Assembly: GCA_035352895.1 (NCBI GenBank)
Contig: DAOPYN010000011.1
Coordinates: 24,438 to 88,437 of the forward strand
Source: UBA5070 sp035352895
GTDB taxonomy: Bacteria > Fibrobacterota > Fibrobacteria > UBA5070
Reading direction: 5' to 3'
Length of the DNA stretch: 64,000 nucleotides
Below the pieces are notes generated by a model, which was given only the letters and a program-made list of their open reading frames with translations, had not been told where the DNA came from and made no database searches. This document shows, one piece after another, positions 34,150-42,859 of this stretch; the first letter of the stretch is position 1, and each line of letters begins with the position of its first letter. The translations under genes and the position numbers were made by a program.

Positions 34150-35319
34150 TCAATTCTCCAGGAAGGAATTGACGATCTCGCGCCGCGTGTCCTCGTGCAT
34201 CGCGATCCCCGGAAGCACATGCCAGGAGCCGCGCAGATTCCCGGAAACCCGCGAGTCGGTCAGGCGGATCAGGCCGTCGTGGTTGTTGCTGACGAAGAAG
34301 ATCGCAGCGCCGTAGGCGTTGACTTCGTTCCGTTCGAATCGGGACCCGCAGATGTCGAGCGTCAGCGTGTTTCCATCGTTGTAGATGGCTCCCCCCGATC
34401 CCCCGCCGGGCGTTCCCTGATCCTGGGGATTGCCTCCGTGTCCCACCGCCTGGTTTCCCACGAACAGGCTGTTGTAGACCGACCAGTTCACCATGATGCT
34501 GGACAGCGCCCCGCCGTTGGAGGCGACGTTCCCATGTCCCGTCGCCCCGAAGGTGGAATTGACCACGTACACGGGCGAGCCCTTGGATTGGCTGAAGGCG
34601 CGGATGGCCCCACCGCCCACGTCCGGACCCGCGAGCACGGCGACATTGCGGTAGAAGCGACTGTTGACCACCTTGAGCCGTCCTCCCCGCACCCAGACGG
34701 CTCCTCCGCCATCGTACCTGGATTCCATCCGGGAATCGGCATCCACGAAGGTCAGATTCTGCAAGGTGAGCCGCGGGTGGTCCTGGTCCTGGCAATGCGA
34801 GGTGGTCCAGTGCTGGAGGGAATCGCAGGTGTTCATGTAGAGGATGCGCGTCTTGTTGCCACCGCTCAAGGCGATCTTCCCCTTGCCGTCGATCACGATG
34901 TCGGGGAGGGAGTCGTTGAAGACCTTGGCGGGCGCGTCCAGCACGATGGTCATGGTGTCCGGACCGCAGTCGAACCAGATCCGACCTCCATGGGCCACGG
35001 CCCTCCGGAAAGCATCCGCCGTGCAGCTCTGGCGCGAGCCGGTTCCCACCACGCGGTCGGGTCGGGAGCCGGTGTCGGCGGTGGCGTCGGCGGGAACCTT
35101 GCAGGTGGCACCGGGGTTCCCCGGAATCCCGCCGTCTCCGAAATCCATTCCCTGGGCCAGTGGCAACGGCGCGGGAACCAGCACCACGGAAGAATCCGGT
35201 CCACCGGCACCAGAGGAGGTGGAACCATCGCAGCCGGCGAGCAGGAACGCGGCGGCAAGCACAAGAGGGAGGATTTGGCGGCCGGTGCTCCCCGACCTCG
35301 GGATCGATGGATGGCTCAT
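34150..35319 (-). CDS. Right-handed beta-helix lipoprotein
   Basis: A 389-residue exported protein. The signal ends in lipobox LLAGC (Cys30), followed by a Ser/Gly-rich linker. An N-terminal block (TCKVPADATADTGSRPDRVV) precedes long runs of parallel beta-helix turns (LTLQNLTFVDADSRM, LKVVNSRFYRNVAVL, VYVVNSTFGATGHGN, LDICGSRFERNEVNA, IRLTDSRVSGNLRGS). This fold is common in pectate-lyase-like surface proteins and CSLREA-type polymorphic outer-membrane proteins. A catalytic site cannot be read from the sequence. ATG 35319 was chosen, though ATG 35337 is in frame and would add six residues. It follows nrfA on the same strand but after a terminator, so it is probably transcribed separately. Confidence 0.75.
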   Translation of the reverse strand: MSHPSIPRSGSTGRQILPLVLAAAFLLAGCDGSTSSGAGGPDSSVVLVPAPLPLAQGMDFGDGGIPGNPGATCKVPADATADTGSRPDRVVGTGSRQSCTADAFRRAVAHGGRIWFDCGPDTMTIVLDAPAKVFNDSLPDIVIDGKGKIALSGGNKTRILYMNTCDSLQHWTTSHCQDQDHPRLTLQNLTFVDADSRMESRYDGGGAVWVRGGRLKVVNSRFYRNVAVLAGPDVGGGAIRAFSQSKGSPVYVVNSTFGATGHGNVASNGGALSSIMVNWSVYNSLFVGNQAVGHGGNPQDQGTPGGGSGGAIYNDGNTLTLDICGSRFERNEVNAYGAAIFFVSNNHDGLIRLTDSRVSGNLRGSWHVLPGIAMHEDTRREIVNSFLEN

Positions 35320-35375
35320 GTATTCAATCGTATCCATCCGCAGATGGAAGGACCAGGGAGTTCCCGATGCCCCCC

Positions 35376-35412
35376 AAAAAAGAAAGGCGACCCCACCGGA
35401 AGGCGGGCCGCC
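35376..35412 (-). terminator. Rho-independent terminator after nrfHA
   Basis: On the minus strand, a GC-rich hairpin (GGCGGCCCGCC, loop TTCC, GGTGGGGTCGCC) is followed by TTTCTTTTTT. It lies 24 bases past the nrfA stop and before the beta-helix lipoprotein gene. A few G-U or bulged positions are needed in the stem. Confidence 0.75.
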
Positions 35413-35435
35413 GAATGCAAGCACGCGAACGAAGA

Positions 35436-36926
35436 TCACTTGGGCAGGGAGTCTTCCCTCGCCTTGGCCTTCTGGAGCCACACCGGGACCACCTTGGCCA
35501 GGAACACCTGCTTCTCGGCACCGAACTTGTCCATCTTCAAGCCGATCAATTCCTGGGCCTTGGCCTTGGTGGAGATGTCCGGGTAGGGAACGTCCACCTT
35601 CACGCCCTTGTCCGAAAGGACCCTTGCCAGACGGATCCGCGCCTCCTGGCCGAAGCTGATCCCGTTGGCCAGGATGCGTCCGATCTCCACCGGAGCGTGG
35701 AACGCGTTCCCGTTGCCGGCCGTGGCGAAGTCCCAGCGCCACTGGGAGCGGCGGATGAGCTTCAGGATGGGTTGCATGGTGGCGCTGTCGGCACCGGCTT
35801 CCCAGGCGGCCTTGGCCTCCAGGTGCGCCCGCACCAGGACATCCTCCAGCAGGATCCGCTCTTCCTGGATCTTCTCCTGGCGTTCGTTGACGTTGCGGGT
35901 CAATTCCTCGGCGGACTCGCGATGGCATACCTGACAGGAATTGGCGATATTAGACAGGGGGCTTCGGATGTGGTGGTCGGAGAACTTCATGCCCCCTTGG
36001 GTCTTGTAGGGCATGTGGCAATCGGCGCAGGCCAGTCCGCGCTGCCCGTGGATGCCCATCTTGAACACCTCGAAGTCCGGGTGCTGGGCCTTGAGCATGG
36101 GAGCCTTGCTGAGCGCGTGCACCCAGTCGGTGAAGTTCGCGCTGTCGTAGTAGGCCTCCATCCTCTCCACGGTCATCCCCGAATCCCAGGGGAAGGTGAG
36201 GTGCTTGTTGGGCCCGTTGAAGTAGTACTCCACGTGGCATTGGGCGCAGACCAGCGAGCGCATTTCCGCATGCGACGCCTTGGTGATGTCCTTGCCCTGG
36301 CGGGCGAAGGCGTCGGCCAGGGCCGGTCGCGAGATCCGCAGGGCCATGGTCTTGGGGTCGTGGCAGTCCAGACAACCGACGGGGTTCACGATCTGGTGCC
36401 CCAGATCCGACCACTTGCCCTTGTAGAAGGCGCTGTCGCCCATCTTCGCCATCATGCGCGGAACGTCCGGACTCTTGCAGGTCCAGCAGGTGCCGGGCTG
36501 TGGTCCCTTGTCCGTGTCGTTGGGAGCGCCGGTGCGCAGGATGTTCCGCACGTCTTGCACGGCGTAGGCGTGACCTCGCGACTGGTTGTATTCCTTGGAG
36601 AAGGCGTAGCCGGCCCACAGGACCACCATGCGGGGATCCTCGGCCAGGACATCGCGGAACGCCGATCCTCCGAACTTGCTTCTGAATCCGGTGTCGGAGG
36701 TCTGCTTCCAGGATTCGTACTCCAGTGGATAGGCCCGTCCCCAGACTTCGCTGCGCGATTCGTCGGGGGCGATGTCCGCCTTGGTTGTGTAGGCGAAGCG
36801 AGCCTCGGCCTTGCGGGTGGCGACGGAAGTCAGAAGCAATCCGACGCCCACTCCGATGCCCACGGTGGCAACGAAGAGCGTTCCCGCGAGCCAGGGGTTC
36901 CTGAACCATTCCTGCAGGGGTTTCAT
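35436..36926 (-). CDS. nrfA: Ammonia-forming cytochrome c nitrite reductase NrfA
   Basis: A 496-residue protein with an N-terminal membrane or signal segment (11-33). It has five heme-binding motifs: CWTCK at 147-151, the special lysine-ligated active-site heme, and CLDCH 185-189, CAQCH 227-231, CADCH 300-304 and CQVCH 331-335. The conserved KMGIHGQRG and HMPY regions also match NrfA. It reduces nitrite to ammonium in the periplasm with electrons from NrfH. ATG 36926 overlaps the nrfH stop (ATGA). A terminator follows. The CxxCK heme needs a dedicated maturase, and a CcsBA fusion gene lies divergently next to the operon. Confidence 0.96.
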   Translation of the reverse strand: MKPLQEWFRNPWLAGTLFVATVGIGVGVGLLLTSVATRKAEARFAYTTKADIAPDESRSEVWGRAYPLEYESWKQTSDTGFRSKFGGSAFRDVLAEDPRMVVLWAGYAFSKEYNQSRGHAYAVQDVRNILRTGAPNDTDKGPQPGTCWTCKSPDVPRMMAKMGDSAFYKGKWSDLGHQIVNPVGCLDCHDPKTMALRISRPALADAFARQGKDITKASHAEMRSLVCAQCHVEYYFNGPNKHLTFPWDSGMTVERMEAYYDSANFTDWVHALSKAPMLKAQHPDFEVFKMGIHGQRGLACADCHMPYKTQGGMKFSDHHIRSPLSNIANSCQVCHRESAEELTRNVNERQEKIQEERILLEDVLVRAHLEAKAAWEAGADSATMQPILKLIRRSQWRWDFATAGNGNAFHAPVEIGRILANGISFGQEARIRLARVLSDKGVKVDVPYPDISTKAKAQELIGLKMDKFGAEKQVFLAKVVPVWLQKAKAREDSLPK

Positions 36927-37531
36927 TTTTTGACTCCGTCGTTTTCGGTGGTTTTGGTGCGCATCCAATCGGGTATGGTGGGTGCCTCCAGCTGCATGCG
37001 GGCGTTGGGCACGGAAGACAGGCTGGTGACGCGACCATGGGGAACTTCGCGGTGGCACTCCCAGCAGAGGTGTCCCTCCCCGTGACCCTCGGGGAGGACG
37101 ACCTTCGAGGTGGAAACCCCTTCGTTGAGCATCCCGTGGCAGCGCAGGCAGTTCTGCTGGACCACCGCGACGGATGGCTCGGTGATGCGGATGACTTCCT
37201 GCTCGAGTCTCAGGGTGAAGAGGGTGGAATGGCGCAGTCCGTCCTTGGCCTTGAAGTAGTACTTGGCGGCGAGCGACGTGTGGGGGACATGGCAGTCGTT
37301 GCAGGTGGCCACCCGGGAGTGGGAGCTGTGCTGCCAGGTGGAATACTGGGGAATCATGATGTGGCAGTTGATGCAGGCCTTGGGGTCGTCTTCCATGTAG
37401 GACCAGGCCCGCGACTGGTAGAAGACCACCCCTCCGATGCCCAGAGTCAGACCGAGCACCGCGACCACGGGCAACCTCCATCGGGGAGGTGGAACGAGAC
37501 TGGCCAGGAAGGAGCGAAGCAATCCGATCAC
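36923..37531 (-). CDS. nrfH: Tetraheme quinol dehydrogenase NrfH
   Basis: A 202-residue NapC/NirT-family cytochrome. One membrane anchor (LPVVAVLGLTLGIGGVVFY) is followed by four CxxCH motifs at 53-57, 77-81, 128-132 and 146-150. It takes electrons from the quinol pool and passes them to NrfA, with which it forms a membrane complex. The length is typical. It is the first gene of the nrfHA pair and starts 216 bp from the divergent CcsBA gene. That intergenic stretch has an AT-rich block (37612-37675), but I see no convincing FNR box. Confidence 0.95.
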   Translation of the reverse strand: MIGLLRSFLASLVPPPRWRLPVVAVLGLTLGIGGVVFYQSRAWSYMEDDPKACINCHIMIPQYSTWQHSSHSRVATCNDCHVPHTSLAAKYYFKAKDGLRHSTLFTLRLEQEVIRITEPSVAVVQQNCLRCHGMLNEGVSTSKVVLPEGHGEGHLCWECHREVPHGRVTSLSSVPNARMQLEAPTIPDWMRTKTTENDGVKK

Positions 37532-37747
37532 GACACCACCGCCGAAGGCTGCAGTCCAGGTCTGGGAATTGTTCTCGGCACGGGCACCTCCAGGATCGTG
37601 TCGTCTCCGTCGCTCTATTATGTAATTCCTGATCTAGGTTTTGTGCAATCGATTATTCTTGTCAAAAGAGTACCACTCTCGCCTCACAGGGTCGGAGTTT
37701 CGATCTTCCAGACCAGGATCGTCAGAAACCAAGGAAGTCCGCAACCG

Positions 37748-40603
37748 ATGTCCCAGACAAACTCGTCCGCCTGGCTGTCGAAGCTGGGATCGCTCCGACT
37801 CACCACCGCACTGCTTCTGGTCGTGTTCGCACAAGTCCTCGCGGGAACCTTCGTGGAAGCGCGATGGGGACTTTGGGCATCGCACACCTACGTCTTCGAG
37901 AACTGGTGGGGAGGCCTGCCCCTGGTCTGCACGGTGGCCACGGCCAACCTGATCGCGGCTTTCGTGGTGCGCTTCCGCTGGAGATGGAAGAACGCCGGGC
38001 TCCTGTTGGCCCACCTCGGGTTGATCGGGCTGATGCTTTCCGGAGCCACCGGACTGGCCCTGACACGAAACGGCGACCTCGATCTGGGCCCCGGCCAGAC
38101 CTCCAACGAAATGCAGATCGGCGACCGATGGGAGGTGGTCGTGGTGGAGCATGCAGGTGGATCCATCCAGACCCGCGGCATCCCCTTGGAATCGCTCGCT
38201 CCGGGAATGCTTCTGGACCTGGGAGCGGATGCCGGGAACCTCCGGGTGGAAAGCCTTGCGGAACACGGCATCTGCGACAGCCAGGGGATCGCCAAGCCCT
38301 TGCCGGCTCCCAAGGACGCCAACGCGCAGATTCCGGCCCTTTCCCTTTCCGTAGTCGAACGAGAAGAGACCTCCCACCGGATCTCGTTGGACGGAAACCG
38401 TCCGATGGCGGGCCTGCCGGGCGGACGAGGCATCCTTCTGCGGCGCGCGACCCACCCGATGCCGTTCTCCGTGCGATTGGTCTCCTTCAAGCGCGAAGAC
38501 CATCCCGGCAGCACGCGCGCCAAATCCTTCGAAAGCCGTCTTCTGGTGCAGGAAGCAGATGCGCCCCCCCGCGAAGCCCTGATCCGGATGAACCACCCCC
38601 TTCGCATCGGCGATTTCACGGTCTACCAGTCCTCCTGGCGCGAAGACGAACGGACGGGAGAGGAACGGACCATCCTGGCGGTGGTGGAAAATCCCGCCGG
38701 AAAGCTCCCCTACTGGGCCACCTTCCTGGTCGCCCTGGGCCTGGCGGTGCACCTGATTCCCAGGCTCCGCCGTCCGCAAGCCGTCTCGATCCTCGCCGCG
38801 GCTCTCGCCGTGCCGCTGGTGCACGCGGCTCCGGACGCCAGACCCGTTCCTCCCTCCCTCCGCCAACTGCCCATCCAGATCGACGGACGCGTGCGCTCCT
38901 TCGAGACCTTCGCCGAACACACCCTGCTCCAGATCTCCGGACGCTCGCGAATCGGATCCATGGACGCCTGCCAGTGGCTGGCCTGGGTCGTGCTGGATCC
39001 CGTCCAGGTGGACAGCCTGCCGGTGTTCCTGGTGGAGCATCCGGACGCCCGCGACGCGCTGGGTCTGGATGGCAAGGACCGCGACCGCTACTCCTGGACC
39101 AAGGTGGGATCGCTGGGCGCGATGATCGCCACCTTCGCCGAAGGCTCCGCGCGACGACCACAGGACCAGCGCACCTCCCTGGATCGGGAGTTCCTGAGGC
39201 TCTCCGATGCCTGGATGCGCTGGTCGGAACTGCGCCAGGCCCTGGTGTTCCTCCGACCCGAATCCATGGAAGGAGGCGTCTCGCTACCGGGTTCCCCGCG
39301 CACGTTCCTGGACCTCGCCTTGGACTCCCGCCACCATGCGGTCCTTCTGGATTCCTTGTCGGGGATCCCGGATTCGGCCCGCAAACCGTCGGACAAGGAA
39401 CGCCTGGACATCTACCGGAACGTCTTCCGGAAGGCGGAAGGATGGCGCGGCCTGTCGTTTCCCGTCATCCCTCTCCGCGACAGCCTCTCCACCCCGTGGC
39501 GCAGTCCCGCGGCACGACTGGTGGAGCGCGGAGCCGCCGATTCCGGATTTCGCCGGACCCTCCTCGATTGGAAATCCCTGGCTTCCAGCTGGGCGACCGA
39601 CCCGACCAGGGCGGAAGCCTCCGCCAAAGCCCTGCGCGATTCCCTGGTGTCCCGCGCGGGAACCACCGTGGACCAGGGAGCCCTGGACGCGGAATCCCTC
39701 CACGACAGGATCCGTCCCTTCACATGGGCTCTGGTCCTGTCGATCGCCGCGGCCATCGGCTCCCTGTGGGCCATCCGGGGAAATCGGGCCATCCTGGGGA
39801 AGGCGGCCCAATCCGCCACCGTCGCGGCATGGCTGCTGGTGGTCTTCGGGCTCGTCCTGCGCATGACGGTGAGCGGTCGTCCACCGGTGACCAACCTCTA
39901 CGAAACGTTCCTCTTCAGCGCCTTCGTGACGATTCCCGTCTTCCTGGTGGCGGGATGGTTGCGGCGTTGGCCCACGGGATCGTTCCTCGCCCCGCTCGTT
40001 GGGGGGATGCTCCTGCTGCTGGCCCGAGGATTCGCATCGCGCGGCGATACCATGCCCGTCCTGGTGGCGGTGCTCGATTCGAACTTCTGGCTGACCATCC
40101 ACGTGCTCACCATCACCATCGGCTACGGAGGAGCGGTGGCGGCGGGAGTCGCCGGCCATTGGCACCTGGTCAAGCTCCGTGGTGGATCGCGCGATGGCGC
40201 CGAGATCGTGCGCGGACTCGCCGCCTTCGGGCTCCTGTTCACCTTCGTGGGCACCTTGTTGGGAGGCGTGTGGGCGGATCAGAGCTGGGGCCGCTTCTGG
40301 GGGTGGGATCCGAAGGAGAACGGGGCTCTGCTCATCGTGCTCTGGCTGGCGATGCTTTTCCACGCGCGGTCGGCGGGACAGATCGGTGCCAGGGGATTCT
40401 CCGTCGGTGCTGTGCTTTCCATCGCCACGGTCCTTTTCGCGTGGTTCGGCGTGAACCTGATGGGAGTTGGACTGCACAGCTACGGCTTCACCGAAGGCAC
40501 CGCCTGGGGCCTGGCCGCCTACGCGCTGGCGGAAGCGGCCTTCCTTGCCTGGGTGCTGCGCTCCCGACCCGCTTCGGAGACGGGAACGCGGCAGGAGACC
40601 TGA
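37748..40603 (+). CDS. ccsBA: Fused ResB/CcsA (CcsBA) cytochrome c maturase, NrfI-like
   Basis: A 951-residue membrane protein. The N-terminal ResB part has three membrane segments and a periplasmic domain. A long mid region (about 390-650) without clear membrane segments contains repeated LxDxxR-type helices. The C-terminal CcsA part has multiple membrane spans and the heme-handling WWD-type motif SWGRFWGWDPKEN, plus the flanking His residues in ATIHVLTITIGYGG and LHSYGF. It ligates heme to apocytochromes (system II). ATG 37748 was chosen because the ResB N-terminus starts there. Its position opposite nrfHA resembles Wolinella NrfI, a CcsBA variant needed for the CxxCK heme of NrfA; that specialisation is inferred. 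Confidence 0.92.
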   Translation: MSQTNSSAWLSKLGSLRLTTALLLVVFAQVLAGTFVEARWGLWASHTYVFENWWGGLPLVCTVATANLIAAFVVRFRWRWKNAGLLLAHLGLIGLMLSGATGLALTRNGDLDLGPGQTSNEMQIGDRWEVVVVEHAGGSIQTRGIPLESLAPGMLLDLGADAGNLRVESLAEHGICDSQGIAKPLPAPKDANAQIPALSLSVVEREETSHRISLDGNRPMAGLPGGRGILLRRATHPMPFSVRLVSFKREDHPGSTRAKSFESRLLVQEADAPPREALIRMNHPLRIGDFTVYQSSWREDERTGEERTILAVVENPAGKLPYWATFLVALGLAVHLIPRLRRPQAVSILAAALAVPLVHAAPDARPVPPSLRQLPIQIDGRVRSFETFAEHTLLQISGRSRIGSMDACQWLAWVVLDPVQVDSLPVFLVEHPDARDALGLDGKDRDRYSWTKVGSLGAMIATFAEGSARRPQDQRTSLDREFLRLSDAWMRWSELRQALVFLRPESMEGGVSLPGSPRTFLDLALDSRHHAVLLDSLSGIPDSARKPSDKERLDIYRNVFRKAEGWRGLSFPVIPLRDSLSTPWRSPAARLVERGAADSGFRRTLLDWKSLASSWATDPTRAEASAKALRDSLVSRAGTTVDQGALDAESLHDRIRPFTWALVLSIAAAIGSLWAIRGNRAILGKAAQSATVAAWLLVVFGLVLRMTVSGRPPVTNLYETFLFSAFVTIPVFLVAGWLRRWPTGSFLAPLVGGMLLLLARGFASRGDTMPVLVAVLDSNFWLTIHVLTITIGYGGAVAAGVAGHWHLVKLRGGSRDGAEIVRGLAAFGLLFTFVGTLLGGVWADQSWGRFWGWDPKENGALLIVLWLAMLFHARSAGQIGARGFSVGAVLSIATVLFAWFGVNLMGVGLHSYGFTEGTAWGLAAYALAEAAFLAWVLRSRPASETGTRQET

Positions 40604-40634
40604 ATCGATCCGCCCGGGAGTCGCACGGTTTCCG

Positions 40635-41081
40635 TCAGTGATCCCCCGGGTTCAACGCCGAAGGTCGGATCGCATCCAGGGAGCGCGGATCGGAGATGGA
40701 ACGGACCCATCGAAGCATGGGAAGGTCGACTTCGACGATGTGGCCTCGGATCATCGAGTTCAAGACCTGCAGGACCTGGAAGGCGGTCGGGGCCTCCTCC
40801 TCGGAAACCATCCGTTCCAGCAGGTCCTCGAACCTCCTGTGCTCCTGCCTGTGGGCCTCCTCCAAGGGGTAGCCCGTCTCCCTCATCAGGGATTCCTCCC
40901 GGCGGAAATGGCGGAGGGTCTCCGTGTGGAAGACATGCTTGATCGCATGGAAGTTCCCTCCCCCTTCCCCGGCCAGGATGGCCTCGTGGAGTTCGTTCGC
41001 CGCGGTGAAGAGCGTCCGGTGCTGGCGGTCGATTTCGGGCACTCCCGATTCCATGGTCTCGTCCCAGATGAAGATGTCCAT
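40635..41081 (-). CDS. Bacteriohemerythrin
   Basis: A 148-residue protein with the hemerythrin iron ligands in order: DRQHRTLF, HTETLRHFRREESLM, AHRQEHRRFEDL and HIVEVDLPMLRW. It binds oxygen (and can bind NO) at a di-iron centre in the cytoplasm. ATG 41081 begins at the conserved MDIFIWDE start; a start at 41105 would add eight residues. It is last in a leftward series with the HDOD and PAS response-regulator genes (52 bp gap). The context suggests an oxygen-sensing or oxygen-delivery role tied to signalling. Confidence 0.92.
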   Translation of the reverse strand: MDIFIWDETMESGVPEIDRQHRTLFTAANELHEAILAGEGGGNFHAIKHVFHTETLRHFRREESLMRETGYPLEEAHRQEHRRFEDLLERMVSEEEAPTAFQVLQVLNSMIRGHIVEVDLPMLRWVRSISDPRSLDAIRPSALNPGDH

Positions 41082-41133
41082 CAGCGCCCACCCCCTGGAA
41101 CCCATGGAACCACACCCATCCAGGATCGCGGAG

Positions 41134-42852
41134 TCATCTCAGGGCCTTTTCCAGTTCGATGCGCAAGCGTCGGAGAGGCAACGGGAAACGGATCGGAACG
41201 ATCTGGGGTGGTAGTTCCTTCGGATCGAAGGATTCCGAGTGGAGCAGCACCATGTTCTTGCGGCAGCCTCGCAGGACTTCCCACTCGGGGGTCCGAGGCT
41301 CGGCGATGGCGATGGCGGGACGACTGGATTTGACCAGATCCTGCACGAAATTCACCGTCACGCAATCGGCAAACGATTCGATGAACGAAACGATGGGATC
41401 GAACGGACTCCATCGGGAATCGCGCCACACGACGATCTCCCCCAACCGCGGCCCATCGAACGCATCGGAGCCGCCCATGATCCCGATCGAGGCTTCCAGG
41501 AGGTCCAGCTCCTTGGAGAATTCCGCTCCGGTCAACGCGAGGAACACCGAACTCTCGATCTCGCGGGGATGGATGCAACGGACTTCGGCGAGGTCGCACC
41601 CCGTCCGGGTCAGGATGATGGCGATCTGGTTGACCAGGTCCAGTTTGCGGGCCACCAGACCCGGCTCCATGCGTTCGCGCGCCATGAAGAACCGGAAATA
41701 CTCGCGCAGCGGCTCCCCGATGCTGGTTGGCAGGTTCATCGTGGTGACGATGGAATCCACGAATTGGCCCAGGGAGAGCCCGCAGGATTCCTCCACCAAT
41801 CGATCGAACATCACGTCGTTTCGGGAGGCCCAATCCCGCCAGGCGAACCAGTCCGTTTCGAGGTGTTGCACCAGGAGGATCAGGGGAACGTTGCGAAGCA
41901 GGGCCAATGCGTAGTTGCGTGGAGCTTCCAGCTTCGGGGAAAGCCTCTCCATCACCATGGCGCAAGCCAGGGAATTGCGCCAGATCTCGCGCAGATCGTC
42001 CCCCGAGGCTCTCCGCAGTTCGCTTTTCGAGACCACGCCGCAGGCCAGGGCGATCCTCACCACGTTCTTGAATCCCAGAAGCTGCAACGCCTCGTCGATG
42101 CGACTCACCGGAGCGCCTCGCAGATAGGCCGCGGTGTTGGCCACGCGGATCACGTGCGAGGCGATCACCGGGTCCTTGCGCAGGACCAGTTCCAGGTCCT
42201 CCAGGCTGGTCGTGGGACGCGACGCGGTGTCCACGAGATCCTCGATCACCACCGGCAGCGCCTTCAGGGAGGCGAGCCGCTGCAGGTCCTCCCTGGTCAG
42301 CGGACGCGCGATCGGCTTCTCGCCGGGATCTGTCCTGATGTCCGCGCCCGCGGGTCCGACACTCGAAATGGCACCGGAACTGGAATCGTCGAACGAGGAG
42401 GGCGACGATTCGTGGTGCGAGGCCACGGAAGCATCCCTCGACGACGAACCGGGAGAGAACAGGTCCGGCATCGGAGAGATTTCCAGCAGCTTGCCGATCA
42501 GCTGTTCGAAGGAGAGCGATGGCTTGACGAACACCGAATGGACTCCCAGCCGCACCAGCTGGGCGAGGATATCCTTCGTGATGGAACGGGTGACCACGAT
42601 GATGGGAAGCAGGCGAAACACGTGGCGGCTGCGCAGATACTTGATGAACTGGAGGCCGTCCACGCCGGAAAGCTGGGTTTCCAGGATGCAGATTGTCGGT
42701 TTCCGTCTTGTGGCGATTTCCAGGGCCGAGGGGGATGTGCCCGCTTCCATCACCTGGAATCCGTAGTTGCGCAGCGATTCCCCCAGGGACGAGCGGAAAT
42801 GCTCGTCGTCGTCGACGAGAAGGATCCGGGCTTCCGGGACGTCGAACCTCAC
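41134..42852 (-). CDS. Receiver plus HDOD-domain signalling protein
   Basis: A 572-residue protein. Residues 5-125 form a response-regulator receiver (ARILLVDDDEHFR at the start, Lys in SVFVKPSLS at the end), but the phosphoacceptor position carries Glu58 (ICILETQLSG) instead of Asp. After an acidic Ser-rich linker, an HDOD domain (about 195-400) is recognisable from ALPVVIEDLVDTASRPTTSLEDLELVLRKDPVIASHVIRVAN (key LRKDP and VIRVAN) and IDEALQLLGFKNVVRIAL. A C-terminal region of unknown fold follows. HDOD proteins act in non-enzymatic signalling. The Glu may mimic a permanently phosphorylated receiver. It starts 7 bp after the next response regulator, so they are co-transcribed. Confidence 0.85.
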   Translation of the reverse strand: MRFDVPEARILLVDDDEHFRSSLGESLRNYGFQVMEAGTSPSALEIATRRKPTICILETQLSGVDGLQFIKYLRSRHVFRLLPIIVVTRSITKDILAQLVRLGVHSVFVKPSLSFEQLIGKLLEISPMPDLFSPGSSSRDASVASHHESSPSSFDDSSSGAISSVGPAGADIRTDPGEKPIARPLTREDLQRLASLKALPVVIEDLVDTASRPTTSLEDLELVLRKDPVIASHVIRVANTAAYLRGAPVSRIDEALQLLGFKNVVRIALACGVVSKSELRRASGDDLREIWRNSLACAMVMERLSPKLEAPRNYALALLRNVPLILLVQHLETDWFAWRDWASRNDVMFDRLVEESCGLSLGQFVDSIVTTMNLPTSIGEPLREYFRFFMARERMEPGLVARKLDLVNQIAIILTRTGCDLAEVRCIHPREIESSVFLALTGAEFSKELDLLEASIGIMGGSDAFDGPRLGEIVVWRDSRWSPFDPIVSFIESFADCVTVNFVQDLVKSSRPAIAIAEPRTPEWEVLRGCRKNMVLLHSESFDPKELPPQIVPIRFPLPLRRLRIELEKALR

Positions 42853-42859
42853 CGCGCAC

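Noticed and set aside
37532..37747. FNR-type operator between nrfH and ccsBA
   Set aside because: The region has an AT-rich block and TTGTC/TTGTG strings but no TTGAT-N4-ATCAA-like palindrome.
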